A stretch of 64,000 bases of DNA from Morinoia aosen. Lineage: Eukaryota; Arthropoda; Malacostraca; Amphipoda; Talitridae. Below, in pieces: positions 1 through 12,200 of the stretch (positions are counted from its first letter, which is position 1; each line of letters begins with the position of its first letter). A program made the translations under genes and the position numbers. Under the pieces are notes generated by a model, which searched no databases, was not told the origin of the DNA, and worked only from the letters and a program-made list of their open reading frames with translations. The DNA is taken from positions 37,612,964 through 37,676,963 of the forward strand of contig CM059556.1 of assembly GCA_030386875.1 (NCBI GenBank), in the 5' to 3' direction.

Positions 1-670
1 AATTTAGAACTTGCCAAGCAAATTTTGGCAAAAGTTATGAATCATAAGGCATTAAATAGTATTGATAAAGGTTAGGGTTTTCAATTTACCATTGGATCAT
101 AAGGGTTGCATGAGAGTTTGACTTGTACTTCGTACAACTTACCTTACCATATTGATCAGGTGTAGCTCGAAACGATCAGCAGAAGTTTAAAACACTTCTA
201 CAAATGAGCTGAAAAACGCCCAAAATTTGACAATTTCTTCATGAAATCTGCCCAAGTTACAATACCGTTCTTCCAAACGCTGCACCTCCCCTTATTACTG
301 GGGTGATGCTTTTATTGAATCCTAAATAAACTCGCAAAATTTGCGCTCGGCGAGTATGTTTTTAACTTTTTTGCTTCACACATAGAATTTAATGATTATA
401 TAAATCCAATTTTTCATATCTCACGCACATTATCAAGGCAATTCCTTTGGGAAATTAACAAAGCTGCATCTCAACTTCCTTTAAATTCTGATTTAAAACT
501 TCTACCCTCTTCCCAACACTGTGTGACGGCATTACTCTGTCACCACGTCTAGGAGCAAGCATACGGAAATACCTAGGAAGTTTGAAATTTCGTGTCCTTC
601 TGTACCTTCAAGGGCTGGTGTCAGGTAGAGACCACATCCTGCCGTTTTATCAGAGTTACGAAATATCTTA
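1..670. other. Unassigned AT-rich stretch upstream of LINE fossil
   Basis: No open frame, RNA gene or repeat was recognised here. The last 150 bases may belong to the linker upstream of the reverse transcriptase of the LINE that follows, since such elements carry an endonuclease-RT linker there, but no motif supports this directly. Confidence 0.4.
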
Positions 671-1530
671 ATCACATTGAAAAACAAAATGGCAGTCGGG
701 CATGATGGTATCAGCCTTCAATAAATCAAAAACAGCTTCTCAGTCACAGCGCCGTTGATTTGTTCGATAATTATAACATCAATAGCAACTAATAAGTTCT
801 CAACCACTTGATACACTCCATAATTACACCGTTGCATAAAACTGGTGACATCAATTTAGCATCAAATTACAGGCCCATAAGTCTTTTGTCAGTCCTGTGC
901 AAAATATTAGAGAAAGTGAAAACAAATCAACTGTGATCCCACTTGGACGAGTCTAATTTACTTCATTGAAATCAATATGCCTATAGGAAAAATACTAGCA
1001 CTCATGACGCTCTGCTTAATATCACTGAAACAATATGCGTTGATTTCGATCAAAAGAATGCAACACTTTAGCTGCTACTCGATGTCTCCAAAGCGTTCGA
1101 TAACGTCGGACATGATCGACTTTTACGGAAAATATTGAACTTTGGAGTTGATACGCAATGGTTTAAAAGCTACTTATCAAATCGGTCTCATGCAGTCCTT
1201 TTAAATAACAAGTTGTCCCCATTCATTCTAAGCAATTTTGGTGTTCCTCAAGGATCCATTCTTGATCCGCTATTGTTTTCTGGTTTCATTAACGATTTTC
1301 CTCCAATGCCTGCTAACACGCGAATCTCCATGTATGCAGATGATGTTCAAATTGCAATAAACAGTTCTATATTGGAAATACCACTGACGCAAATTAAAGC
1401 TGAAATCCCATCGATTAGCCTGGAATTATGGTATGATCAGAGGTTCCAAATTAAATGTGAGCAAAACCCAGTTCATTATTTTTGGGACGAGGATTTGTTC
1501 GGACAGGATTTATTTGGTTTGGTAATATGA
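671..1530 (+). pseudogene. Decayed non-LTR retrotransposon reverse transcriptase (Jockey/CR1 group)
   Basis: Fossil of a LINE reverse transcriptase, the enzyme that copies element RNA into DNA at a nicked target. Conserved RT blocks appear in order: AVGHDGIS near 692 (frame 2); then, in frame 1 from about 800, PLHKTGD, NYRPISLLSVLCKILEKV, QYAYRKNTSTHDALL, LLLDVSKAFDNVGHD (palm motif A), WFKSYLSNRS, GVPQGSILDPLLF and the catalytic YADDVQI near 1336. It is broken by a frameshift between about 725 and 800, in-frame stops near 931, 967 and 1069, and loss of everything after the YADD region: the thumb and any 3' UTR are missing. The open stretch from 1135 to 1530 is only the undamaged C-terminal part. 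Motif wording fits the Jockey/CR1 assemblage; the exact clade is not resolved. An active gene is ruled out by the stops. Confidence 0.88.
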
Positions 1531-2358
1531 TCCAAATGAAATGAGCATACAATACGAGCCTATTGCGAATAAATTTTTTTCGTGACATCTTTTAATATCT
1601 GCCATTCACTGTATTTTGGTCTTTTAATTTAAGAGAAAGAAGGATTTTTGATTTTTCATCTGATGATTGAGCTGGACTTTGAAACTTTTTCTAGTAAATA
1701 TGATTAAATACCTTGGAATTTTCTTCGTTTTTACGTTACTGGAATCAGTGTTCTTTAGGGTGTTTAACCTAATTCTGTAAGTTAGAATGAAAGATAGAAA
1801 GGAGGACAAAGCGATGAAAATGAAATAGAAAGGAAGGACAATAATCATGATTTTTTTGACGATGCTGTCTGAACATGCCGAATAAATGATTGCCTTAGAA
1901 ATAAAACTAAATAAACATAATCGACACTCTCACTAAGGTGAGTCATTCAGTCATGTCGCTCACTAAATCAACTTTATCTTCAGGTTAACATGAATTGTTT
2001 TTATTCTGTAACAGATGGCAGTTTATAATGAACATATCATTGAAATTATTCATCAAAAACGTGGTTCGAGTAATCAAAAAAAAGTAATTTATCACAGGCA
2101 CGGAAAAAATGTAGAGACCACATCCTCAACTTTAATGTTAAAGTATAAATAACATCAAATTATGGCTATCCTAACAATGATGTCTCTCTCAGGGGCATGG
2201 GATAGTCAATAGGCCTAGATTAGTTAGGTTTGTCTACCCTATGCCATGGGGACTGGCGCCCCCAGGGGGATACTGTTAGACCCCCCATTAGGCATAGGAT
2301 TGGTAATAAGTTTAGGTTGGTTAGGTTTGTCTACCCTATACTATGGGGACTGACGTCC
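1531..2358. other. Gene-free stretch with one diverged duplication
   Basis: AT-rich DNA without a supported ORF. Between about 2222 and 2358 a segment of roughly 100 bases is present twice (GGTTAGGTTTGTCTACCC near 2222, and again near 2320, each followed by ATGGGGACTG). The second copy runs straight into the 14 bp minisatellite, so the array starts at the edge of this duplication. Confidence 0.5.
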
Positions 2359-3350
2359 CACGTGATCTGCCACACGTGATCTGCCACACGTGACCTGCCA
2401 CACGTGACCTGCCACACGTGACCTACCACACGTGACCTGCCACACGTGACCTGCCACACGTGACCTGCCACACGTGACCTACCACACGTGACCTGCCACA
2501 CGTGACCTGCCACACGTGACCTGCCACACGTGACCTGCCACACGTGACCTACCACACGTGACCTGCCACACGTGACCTACCACACGTGACCTACCACACG
2601 TGACCTGCCACACGTGACCTACCACACGTGACCTGCCACACGTGACCTGCCACACGTGACCTGCCACACGTGACCTGCCACACGTGACCTGCCACACGTG
2701 ACCTGCCACACGTTACCTGTCACACGTGACCTGCCACACGTGACCTGCCACACGTGACCTGCCACACGTTACCTGCCACGCTTGACCTGCCACACGTGAC
2801 CTGCCACACGTGACCTGCCACACGTGACCTGCCACACGTGACCTGCCACACGTGACCTACCACACGTGACCTGCCACACGTGACCTACCACACGTGACCT
2901 GCCACACGTGACCTGCCACACGTGACCTGCCACACGTGACCTGCCACACGTGACCTGCCACACGTTACCTGTCACACGTGACCTGCCACACGTGACCTGC
3001 CACACGTGACCTGCCAAACGTTACCTGCCACACGTGACCTGCCACACGTGACCTGCCACACGTGACCTACCACACGTGACCTGCCACAAGTGACCTGCCA
3101 CAAGTGACCTGCCACACGTTACCTGCCACATGTTACCTGCCACATGTGACCTGCCACACGTTACCTGTCACACGTGACCTGCCACACGTGACCTGCCACA
3201 CGTGACCTGCCACACGTTACCTGCCACACGTTACCTGCCACACGTGACCTGCCACACGTGACCTGCCACACGTTACCTGCCACGCTTGACCTGCCACACG
3301 TGACCTGCCACACGTTACCTGCCACACGTGACCTGCCACACGTGACCTGC
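2359..3350. repeat. 14 bp minisatellite, unit CACGTGACCTGCCA, about 71 copies
   Basis: Tandem repeat of CACGTGACCTGCCA with common single-base variants (CCTACCA, CGTTACC, ACAAGTG). Most units contain the palindrome CACGTG, the core E-box bound by bHLH factors of the Myc/Max/USF/Clock type. Three units make 42 bases, so reading frames stay open on the minus strand and give GHVWQVTCGRSRVA-like repeats; these are periodicity artefacts. Variant units such as CGTTACC are concentrated in the right half, which suggests local amplification. Confidence 0.97.
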
Positions 3351-3477
3351 CCACATCATCGGACAAGCGCCCTGACGCTCTTTGGTCACGTGTACAGTCC
3401 GGAGCGCGTGGTTTGATTTTGCAGCGTTGGCTTCCTCGCCAGGCCGCAGCCTTCGTTGAATGCTGCTGAGCTGAGGC

Positions 3478-3502
3478 CACGGTAGAGCAAACAAGGTAGG
3501 GT
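3478..3502. mobile_element. hAT-type terminal inverted repeat remnant
   Basis: CACGGTAGAGCAAACAAGGT, continuing to AGGGTCA, matches with one difference (C for G) the left terminus of the intact MITE at 45460. The 19 bp array begins immediately after the shared terminus. No matching right end (CTACCTTGTTT...CTACCGTG) was seen before 5566, so this is either a truncated copy or a copy whose right end was lost during array expansion. Confidence 0.7.
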
Positions 3503-4934
3503 CACCTACCTGTAGTGCTGCCACCTACCTGTAGTGCTGCCACCTACCTGTAGTGCTGCCACCTACCTGTAGTGCTGCCACCTACCTGTAGTGCTGCCAC
3601 CTACCTGTAGTGCTGCCACCTACCTGTAGTGCTGCCACCTACCTGTAGTGCTGCCACCTACCTGTAGTGCTGCCACCTACCTGTAGTGCTGCCACCTACC
3701 TGTAGTGCTGCCACCTACCTGTAGTGCTGCCACCTACCTGTAGTGCTGCCACCTACCTGTAGTGCTGTCACCTACCTGTAGTGCTGCCACCTACCTGTAG
3801 TGCTGCCACCTACCTGTAGTGCTGCCACCTACCTGTAGTGCTGCCCACCTACCTGTAGTGCTGCCACCTACCTGTAGTGCTGCCACCTACCTGTAGTGCT
3901 GCCACCTACCTGTAGTGCGACCACCTACCTGTAGTGCTGCCACCTACCTGTAGTGCTGCCACCTACCTGTAGTGCTGCCACCTACCTGTAGTGCTGCCAC
4001 CTACCTGTTGTGCTGCCACCTACCTGTAGTGCTGCCACCTACCTGTACTGCTGCCACCTACCTGTAGTGCTGCCACCTACCTGTAGTGCTGCCACCTACC
4101 TGTAGTGCTGCCACCTACCTGTAGTGCTGCCACCTGCCTGTAGTGCGACCACCTACCTGTAGTGCTGCCACTTACCTGTACTGCTGCCACCTACCTGTAG
4201 TGCTGCCACCTACCTGTAGTGCTGCCACCTACCTGTAGTGCTGCCACCTGCCTGTAGTGCGACCACCTACCTGTAGTGCTGCCACCTACCTGTAGTGCTG
4301 CCACCTACCTGTAGTGCTGCCACCTACCTGTAGTGCTGCCACCTACCTGTAGTGCTGCCACCAATCTGTAGTGCTGCCACCTACCTGTAGTGCTGCCACC
4401 TACCTGTAGTGCTGCCACCTACCTGTAGTGCGACCACCTACCTGTAGTGCGACCACCTACCTGTAGTGCTGCCACCTACCTGTAGTGCTTCCACCTACCT
4501 GTAGTGGTGCCACCTACCTGTAGTGCTGCCACCTACCTGTAGTGCTGCCACCCACCTTTAGTGCTGCCACCTACCTGTAGTGCTGCCACCTACCTGTAGT
4601 GCTGCCACCTACCTGTAGTGCTGCCACCTACCTGTAGTGCTGCCACCTACCCGTAGTGCTGCCACCTACCTGTAGTGCGACCACCTACCTTTAGTGCTGC
4701 CACCTACCTGTAGTGCGACCACCTACCTGTAGTGCTGCCACCTACCTGTAGTGCTGCCACCTACCTGTAGTGCTGCCACCTACCTGTAGTGCTGCCACCT
4801 ACCTGTAGTGCTGCCACCTACCTTTAGTGCTGCCACCTACCTGTAGTGCGACCACCTACCTGTAGTGCTGCCACCTACCTGTAGTGCTGCCACCTACCTG
4901 TAATGCTGCCACCTACCTGTAATGCTGCCACCAG
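3503..4934. repeat. 19 bp minisatellite, unit CACCTACCTGTAGTGCTGC, about 75 copies
   Basis: Highly uniform head-to-tail array. Recurrent variants (GTGCGACCA in place of GTGCTGCCA; ACCTGCC; TACTGC; TTTAGTG) recur in short runs, as expected from unequal exchange or replication slippage. It starts directly next to a hAT-type transposon end. No coding potential: the period is not a multiple of three and frames close. Confidence 0.97.
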
Positions 4935-5565
4935 CCCCACCTTGCCACATAACTCACCGCATTTCATGCCACCTCTGCGGCAACTGCAAAAATCGATCGA
5001 GATGCTCAAGAAATAATTTTTTCGTTTCCGCTGTACAGCTGTCGCGTGACAGTCCCTGCACGTGGCGCCTGGAAGCGTGCGTCGCTGCAGCAGATTTTCT
5101 TACATATATACCAACAGTTCGGACGGTACGGCTGGCAGGGAGCGCTTTTCTGTCGATTTGCCTATTCTACCTGCTGTGTTTTTCTGGTTACTGTCCCACA
5201 AGTTTATCCTCTTCCATCTTGCATCGATTTGCTTACCCTACGTGCTGTTTTTTTATAGATATTATTCTACACGAGTTCAACTTTTTCCATCTTGCATATT
5301 CTCCGGCATGGTCAGTGATGAAACTTTGTTTAAAAAAACTTGAACAATTCAGCCAGAAAAAATATAAGGAAGCCGGTATTAAAATAATTTCAGGTCGCGT
5401 GAAATATGATTAACATAGCATGTATTATGATCCCGAAACATGATATCTAATGACGTTTATGCTATTCCTGAATTAACATTGAAAAATCTCAAAGAATCAG
5501 TACTCATAAGCGGGCACTGCATCATGTGTGAAATAGAAGACAGTGGCTTACTAATTGAAACAAGA
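4935..5565. repeat. Unassigned spacer with a diverged 70 bp tandem duplication (5154-5301)
   Basis: Two adjacent copies start CGATTTGCCTATTCTACCTG (5154) and CGATTTGCTTACCCTACGTG (5224); each ends CCATCTTGCAT. Overlapping short ORFs in this spacer (for example one from 4922 that begins inside the minisatellite) share no recognisable domain and overlap each other in different frames, so none is annotated as a gene. Confidence 0.6.
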
Positions 5566-8500
5566 CGTAGTTGAGAAGAGGTGTAGCTGAGAAGAGATGT
5601 AGCTGAGAAGAGGTGTAGCTGAGAAGAGATGTAGCTGAGAAGAGATGTAGCTGAGAAGAGATGTAGCTGAGAAGAGATGTAGCTGAGAAGAGATGTAGCT
5701 GAGAAGAGATGTAGCTGAGAAGAGATGTAGCTGAGAAGAGATGTAGCTGAGAAGAGATGTAGCTGAGAAGAGGTGTAGCTGAGAAGAGATGTAGCTGAGA
5801 AGAGATGTAGCTGAGAAGAGATGTAGCTGAGAAGAGATGTAGCTGAGAAGAGATGTAGCTGAGAAGAGATGTAGCTGAGAAGAGATGTAGCTGAGAAGAG
5901 ATGCAGCTGAGAAGAGATGTAGCTGAGAAGAGATGTAGCTGAGAAGAGATGTAGCTGAGAAGAGATGTAGCTGAGAAGAGATGTAGCTGAGAAGAGATGT
6001 AGCTGAGAAGAGATGTAGCTGAGAAGAGGTGTAGTTGAGAAGAGGTGTAGCTGAGAAGAGATGTAGCTGAGAAGAGATGTAGCTGAGAAGAGATGTAGCT
6101 GAGAAGAGGTGTAGTTGAGAAGAGGTGTAGCTGAGAAGAGATGTAGCTGAGAAGAGATGTAGCTGAGAAGAGATGCAGCTGAGAAGAGATGTAGCTGAGA
6201 AGAGATGTAGCTGAGAAGAGATGTAGCTGAGAAGAGATGTAGCTGAGAAGAGATGTAGCTGAGAAGAGATGTAGCTGAGAAGAGATGTAGCTGAGAAGAG
6301 ATGTAGTTGAGAAGAGATGTAGCTGAGAAGAGATGTAGCTGAGAAGAGGTGTAGCTGAGAAGAGATGTAGCTGAGAAGAGATGTAGCTGAGAAGAGATGT
6401 AGCTGAGAAGAGATGTAGTTGAGAAGAGATGTAGCTGAGAAGAGATGTAGCTGAGAAGAGATGTAGCTGAGAAGAAATGTAGCTGAGAAGAGATGTAGCT
6501 GAGAAGAGATGTAGCTGAGAAGAGATGTAGCTGAGAAGAGATGTAGCTGAGAAGAGATGTAGCTGAGAAGAGATGTAGCTGAGAAGAGATGTAGTTGAGA
6601 AGAGATGTAGCTGAGAAGAGGTGTAGCTGAGAAGAGATGTAGCTGAGAAGAGATGTAGTTGAGAAGAGGTGTAGTTGAGAAGAGATGTAGCTGAGAAGAG
6701 ATGTAGCTGAGAAGAGATGTAGCTGAGAAGAGATGTAGCTGAGAAGAGATGTAGCTGAGAAGAGGTGTAGCTGAGAAGAGATGTAGCTGAGGAGAGATGT
6801 AGCTGAGAAGAGATGTAGCTGAGAAGAGGTGTAGTTGAGAAGAGATGTAGCTGAGAAGAGATGTAGCTGAGAAGAGATGTAGCTGAGAAGAGATGTAGCT
6901 GAGAAGAGATGTAGTTGAGAAGAGATGTAGCTGAGAAGAGATGTAGCTGAGAAGAGGTGTAGCTGAGAAGAGATGTAGCTGAGAAGAGATGTAGTTGAGA
7001 AGAGGTGTAGTTGAGAAGAGATGTAGCTGAGAAGAGATGTAGCTGAGAAGAGGTGTAGTTGAGAAGAGATGTAGCTGAGAAGAGATGTAGCTGAGAAGAG
7101 GTGTAGTTGAGAAGAGATGTAGCTGAGAAGAGGTGTAGCTGAGAAGAGATGTAGTTGAGAAGAGATGTAGCTGAGAAGAGGTGTAGTTGAGAAGAGGTGT
7201 AGCTGAGATGAGATGTAGCTGAGAAGAGATGTAGCTGAGAAGAGATGTAGCTGAGAAGAGGTGTAGTTGAGAAGAGATGTAGCTGAGAAGAGATGTAGCT
7301 GAGAAGAGATGTAGCTGAGAAGAGGTGTAGTTGAGAAGAGATGTAGCTGAGAAGAGATGTAGCTGAGAAGAGGTGTAGTTGAGAAGAGATGTAGCTGAGA
7401 AGAGATGTAGCTGAGAAGAGATGTAGCTGAGAAGAGATGTAGCTGAGAAGAGGTGTAGTTGAGAAGAGATGTAGCTGAGAAGAGATGTAGCTAAGAAGAG
7501 GTGTAGCTGAGAAGAGATGTAGCTGAGAAGAGGTGTAGTTGAGAAGAGATGTAGCTGAGAAGAGATGTAGCTGAGAAGAGATGTAGCTGAGAAGAGGTGT
7601 AGCTGAGAAGAGATGTAGCTGAGAAGAGATGTAGCTAAGAAGAGGTGTAGCTGAGAAGAGATGTAGCTGAGAAGAGGTGTAGTTGAGAAGAGATGTAGCT
7701 GAGAAGAGATGTAGCTGAGAAGAGATGTAGCTGAGAAGAGATGTAGCTGAGAAGAGGTGTAGTTGAGAAGAGATGTAGCTGAGAAGAGATGTAGCTAAGA
7801 AGAGGTGTAGCTGAGAAGAGATGTAGCTGAGAAGAGGTGTAGCTGAGAAGAGATGTAGCTGAGAAGAGGTGTAGTTGAGAAGAGATGTAGCTGAGAAGAG
7901 ATGTAGCTGAGAAGAGATGTAGCTGAGAAGAGGTGTAGTTGAGAAGAGATGTAGCTGAGAAGAGATGTAGCTAAGAAGAGGTGTAGCTGAGAAGAGATGT
8001 AGCTGAGAAGAGATGTAGCTGAGAAGAGGTGTAGTTGAGAAGAGATGTAGCTGAGAAGAGATGTAGCTAAGAAGAGGTGTAGCTGAGAAGAGATGTAGCT
8101 GAGAAGAGGTGTAGCTGAGAAGAGATGTAGCTGAGAAGAGGTGTAGTTGAGAAGAGATGTAGCTGAGAAGAGATGTAGCTGAGAAGAGATGTAGCTGAGA
8201 AGAGGTGTAGTTGAGAAGAGATGTAGCTGAGAAGAGATGTAGCTAAGAAGAGGTGTAGCTGAGAAGAGATGTAGCTGAGAAGAGGTGTAGTTGAGAAGAG
8301 ATGTAGCTGAGAAGAGATGTAGCTGAGAAGAGATGTAGCTGAGAAGAGGTGTAGTTGAGAAGAGATGTAGCTGAGAAGAGATGTAGCTAAGAAGAGGTGT
8401 AGCTGAGAAGAGATGTAGCTGAGAAGAGGTGTAGTTGAGAAGAGATGTAGCTGAGAAGAGATGTAGCTGAGAAGAGATGTAGCTGAGAAGAGATGTAGCT

Positions 8501-9254
8501 GAGAAGAGATGTAGCTGAGAAGAGATGTAGCTGAGAAGAGATGTAGCTGAGAAGAGATGTAGCTGAGAAGAGATGTAGCTGAGAAGAGGTGTAGTTGAGA
8601 AGAGATGTAGCTGAGAAGAGATGTAGCTGAGAAGAGATGTAGCTGAGAAGAGGTGTAGTTGAGAAGAGATGTAGCTGAGAAGAGATGTAGCTAAGAAGAG
8701 GTGTAGCTGAGAAGAGATGTAGCTGAGAAGAGGTGTAGTTGAGAAGAGATGTAGCTGAGAAGAGATGTAGCTGAGAAGAGATGTAGCTGAGAAGAGGTGT
8801 AGTTGAGAAGAGATGTAGCTGAGAAGAGATGTAGCTAAGAAGAGGTGTAGCTGAGAAGAGATGTAGCTGAGAAGAGGTGTAGTTGAGAAGAGATGTAGCT
8901 GAGAAGAGATGTAGCTGAGAAGAGATGTAGCTGAGAAGAGATGTAGCTGAGAAGAGATGTAGCTGAGAAGAGATGTAGCTGAGAAGAGATGTAGCTGAGA
9001 AGAGATGTAGCTGAGAAGAGATGTAGCTGAGAAGAGATGTAGCTGAGAAGAGGTGTAGTTGAGAAGAGATGTAGCTGAGAAGAGATGTAGCTAAGAAGAG
9101 GTGTAGCTGAGAAGAGATGTAGCTGAGAAGAGGTGTAGTTGAGAAGAGATGTAGCTGAGAAGAGATGTAGCTGAGAAGAGATGTAGCTGAGAAGAGATGT
9201 AGCTGAGAAGAGATGTAGCTGAGAAGAGATGTAGCTGAGAAGAGATGTAGCTAA
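5566..9254. repeat. 16 bp minisatellite, unit TAGCTGAGAAGAGATG, about 230 copies, with higher-order structure
   Basis: The largest array in the window. Variant units (GGTG for GATG; TAGTTGAG for TAGCTGAG; CTAAGAAG for CTGAGAAG) are not scattered at random. The CTAAGAAG variant is absent from the left half, then occurs at about 7491, 7635, 7795, 7971, 8067, 8243, 8387, 8691, 8835, 9091 and 9251, with spacings of 6-19 units that are often 9, 10 or 11. This shows that blocks of roughly 144-176 bases were copied as units. The array ends in one CTAAGGAAAGG unit. Confidence 0.97.
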
Positions 9255-12200
9255 GGAAAGGTTTTAGTATTTCTAGTGTGAACCATGCTCTGTAACTGCT
9301 ATGCGGCATATACTTTTCACACGTAAAACTATGATACATACGACTATTTGTGATAATGTTCAATGTTTTTCTTATAAGTCTTCTGTACGATTAAATATGT
9401 TTCGAAAGTTTTGTGACGTATTTGCGTGTGTATAAGATAGTGGTTTTCTTAGATGTGCTTCTCTTTGTATTTTTATTAATTATATGTGAGTGTGTGTGTA
9501 CACCTACCTATATAAAAACCTTTTTTGTGAAGATAAAAAGCTCGTTCTTTTGATGATAGTTGTCAGTAAGGAAAACAGTAATGATAGTTTGTTAATTAAT
9601 TTTTATCAGTTTTCCTTCAATAGGATGGCATCAAGAACAAAATAGCTCCGGGCTTTGTTAACCTAATTATATTTAACAATTATATTTAACCTAATTTACT
9701 TAACCTAGTAACGTACTAGACTGACCAAGGAATTAGTTCACTCGATATTCGATGTTTAATTTTACAAAGTAGTTTATGTGGGAGAGCACAAGACCGGAAA
9801 CAGATCCCCTACAACGTTTAATTGCACATATTTTTAAGCTGTATTACATCTCCTTACATAAGGGAAGAAAATCAATGCAATGTAACAGCGACTGATAGAT
9901 TCAAAAGAAAATGTTGGAGCAACAGGTTGAACATGACAGTGGAATGTAATTAAGGAAAGTGAAAGCAACGTGAGTCTGGAAAAAACAGTTCAAACACGAG
10001 GGTAGATTTATATTAAGAAAAGGGAAAATAACACGAGTCTCAGCGAAATTGTTCTAATGTATGAGGCACCTTTGTCGACTGCCCTAATTATTCTTAGGAG
10101 GAAGCAAATTTATGGAAGTGAAAATGGCTTCAGCGGGTACTTTTCAGTCAACCGGAAATAGAAGTGCGATTATTATGATCGGAATGCAATAATTATAGAG
10201 TGCACAGATGGAAGATAGTAGCTAAAGAAACAGAGATCGACATCAGCAAGCCTAGAAACATTGCGTTGTTCCTCGTCATCGCTGTGAAACAAGGCGCGCC
10301 AAAAGCAATGAAGCGTTTTGACCACTTCCATGTAAAAATTACGGGAGAATCAGCGAGCTAAGAATGCGAAACAGTCTACCGAGCCCAATATCTTTTGAAC
10401 AGTTATTTACTTGAAGAGAACACACTGAAAACCGATATTGAACTGACAAACAAGACTTATTTTGGACGCAAACGTCATTGACCACTTTTTTTACAAAACA
10501 GGGAAAATTCAATGTCCGGTTTCAAGGAAAAGAGGTCGTCTCTCTTACGCTCGCCTGGTGGCGGCGTTGCGAGAGACGTGAAGCTAAAATCAATGTTCAT
10601 TTACAGGCCTGACAGCTCAAGGGCAGTGAGCAGCAACCAGCGTTTGCCCGTTAGTAACTCAGTAACTCAACTCATTAAGCTGCGTTAGCCCGTTAGACAA
10701 CGCGCAAACAAAACAAAAAATGTGCATTGCCAAGACAATTTTCGAAGGCTGGTTTCAGAATAACTCATGTGTGACAATTGAGCAATATTGCTTGGATAGC
10801 AATTTAAGTTTTGAGGAATTACTTGTACTGCTGAGAGAACTCTTAATTCTTTCAATGGACAATGAACATGTGAGAGTTACTTTCTTGCTTCCAAATGCCA
10901 GCCCGATACTCCTGCATTTCTTATCAAACAAGGCAGCGTTTACAGCACACTGGTAAAGAACACTTGATTGTGTCCTTTACGTAATGATAAAGTTATGTAG
11001 TGTAGTGATGAAGAACACTTGAGGAGTGTAACATTTTGCCTTGTCAGAACGGGTTAACCTTGGCTGGTTTTTATTGGCTATCGTTTTAATTTTCTCTATT
11101 GAAGTATACTTTTTTATCATTTTTATTGATGAACTTGAACATTGATCAAAAAATTTTGGAAGCACCTTCTAATGAATGATTCGGCTGAAATTTGTAGAAT
11201 AAATAACACGGAGATATGAAGGAGCTACTTCTCACATAATTTCATTTAGAACTAGAAACCACATGAAAGATCTCTTTAAGTGGACAACAAACGCTCGGTC
11301 TTCTTTGCGTGAAGTTGAACTGATTAGCTCACTTTCGGTGGACTGGCTACTGCAGCTGAGTAAATTTTCACGCACATTTGGGCAAGTTTAATTGCGAAAC
11401 TTCGTGAAAACACTTTCATTCTCATTAAAAAAGGTACCTGCCGCTGCAGCACCGAGCGTGTTATCCGTGAGAAAATAAATATTAAGATATCAATCAATTA
11501 AATTAAATCAATTAAATATTGTATCACTTGTATCAATTAAAAATGATGATATACCAATTAAATATTAAAACATCAATCATCGCCATTAAATACCTTAAAT
11601 ATTTTTTTGCAGCTAGTAATAATATTAATCCTGTTTGAGGAAATGCAAAACCACGCTCCAGCTAAAGACTTCATTCTGTTAATTATTGTGGTATGTTGCA
11701 GGTTTGTTGTGTTGAGGTGTGTTTGTTTGTTTGTTTTGTTTCGACAATAACAATATTATTGACATTGGCATTACGGTACTTGCGTGTGAATACTTACTAA
11801 GGATCTTAATATTAAGACATTTTAACAACCAATGCCATACAACTTCATTTGGAAATCAGCTGTTTTTGTGTTTTCATTTCCTTCTTGTGTCACGTACCAG
11901 ACTAGAAGAGTCTAACCTGTAAAGGGTCCCGCTGGTCCCAAGAGAAAACAAACCGCACAGAAAATTCATTCCATGACGATCATTCTCAGACCCAATGGTA
12001 ATTACTATTCTTCTCACATCCCTGATAATTTCTTCATCAGCCCCACTCTCCATAGCATTCGCATTCTTGGCAATGACTATGTCGGTTCTACTTGTAACCA
12101 CAATCTCATGGCTGACGATTACTTCATCAGTCCTATTTTTCTTCATGGATGGCCAATACTTCACTAACACCACTCTTATTCTTGACGGTGTCTTAATCTG

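Noticed and set aside
2331-3524. Minus-strand ORFs with a GHVWQVTCGRSRVA repeat
   Set aside because: Pure translation of the 14 bp minisatellite (42-base frame cycle).
4922-5413. 163-codon ORF after the 19 bp array
   Set aside because: It starts inside the minisatellite, overlaps two other ORFs in other frames that share the same duplicated segment, and shows no domain.
5566-9254. CRISPR-like look of regular repeats
   Set aside because: Units are contiguous with no unique spacers, and the context is eukaryotic.
9640-9720. Telomere-like TTAACCTAA words here and at 18310 and 47165
   Set aside because: Only isolated degenerate words; no tandem TTAGG run, so not evidence of a telomere.
10720-10956. 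78-codon ORF with ordinary amino-acid composition
   Set aside because: Length is within chance expectation for 4 kb of non-coding DNA and no domain or start context supports it.
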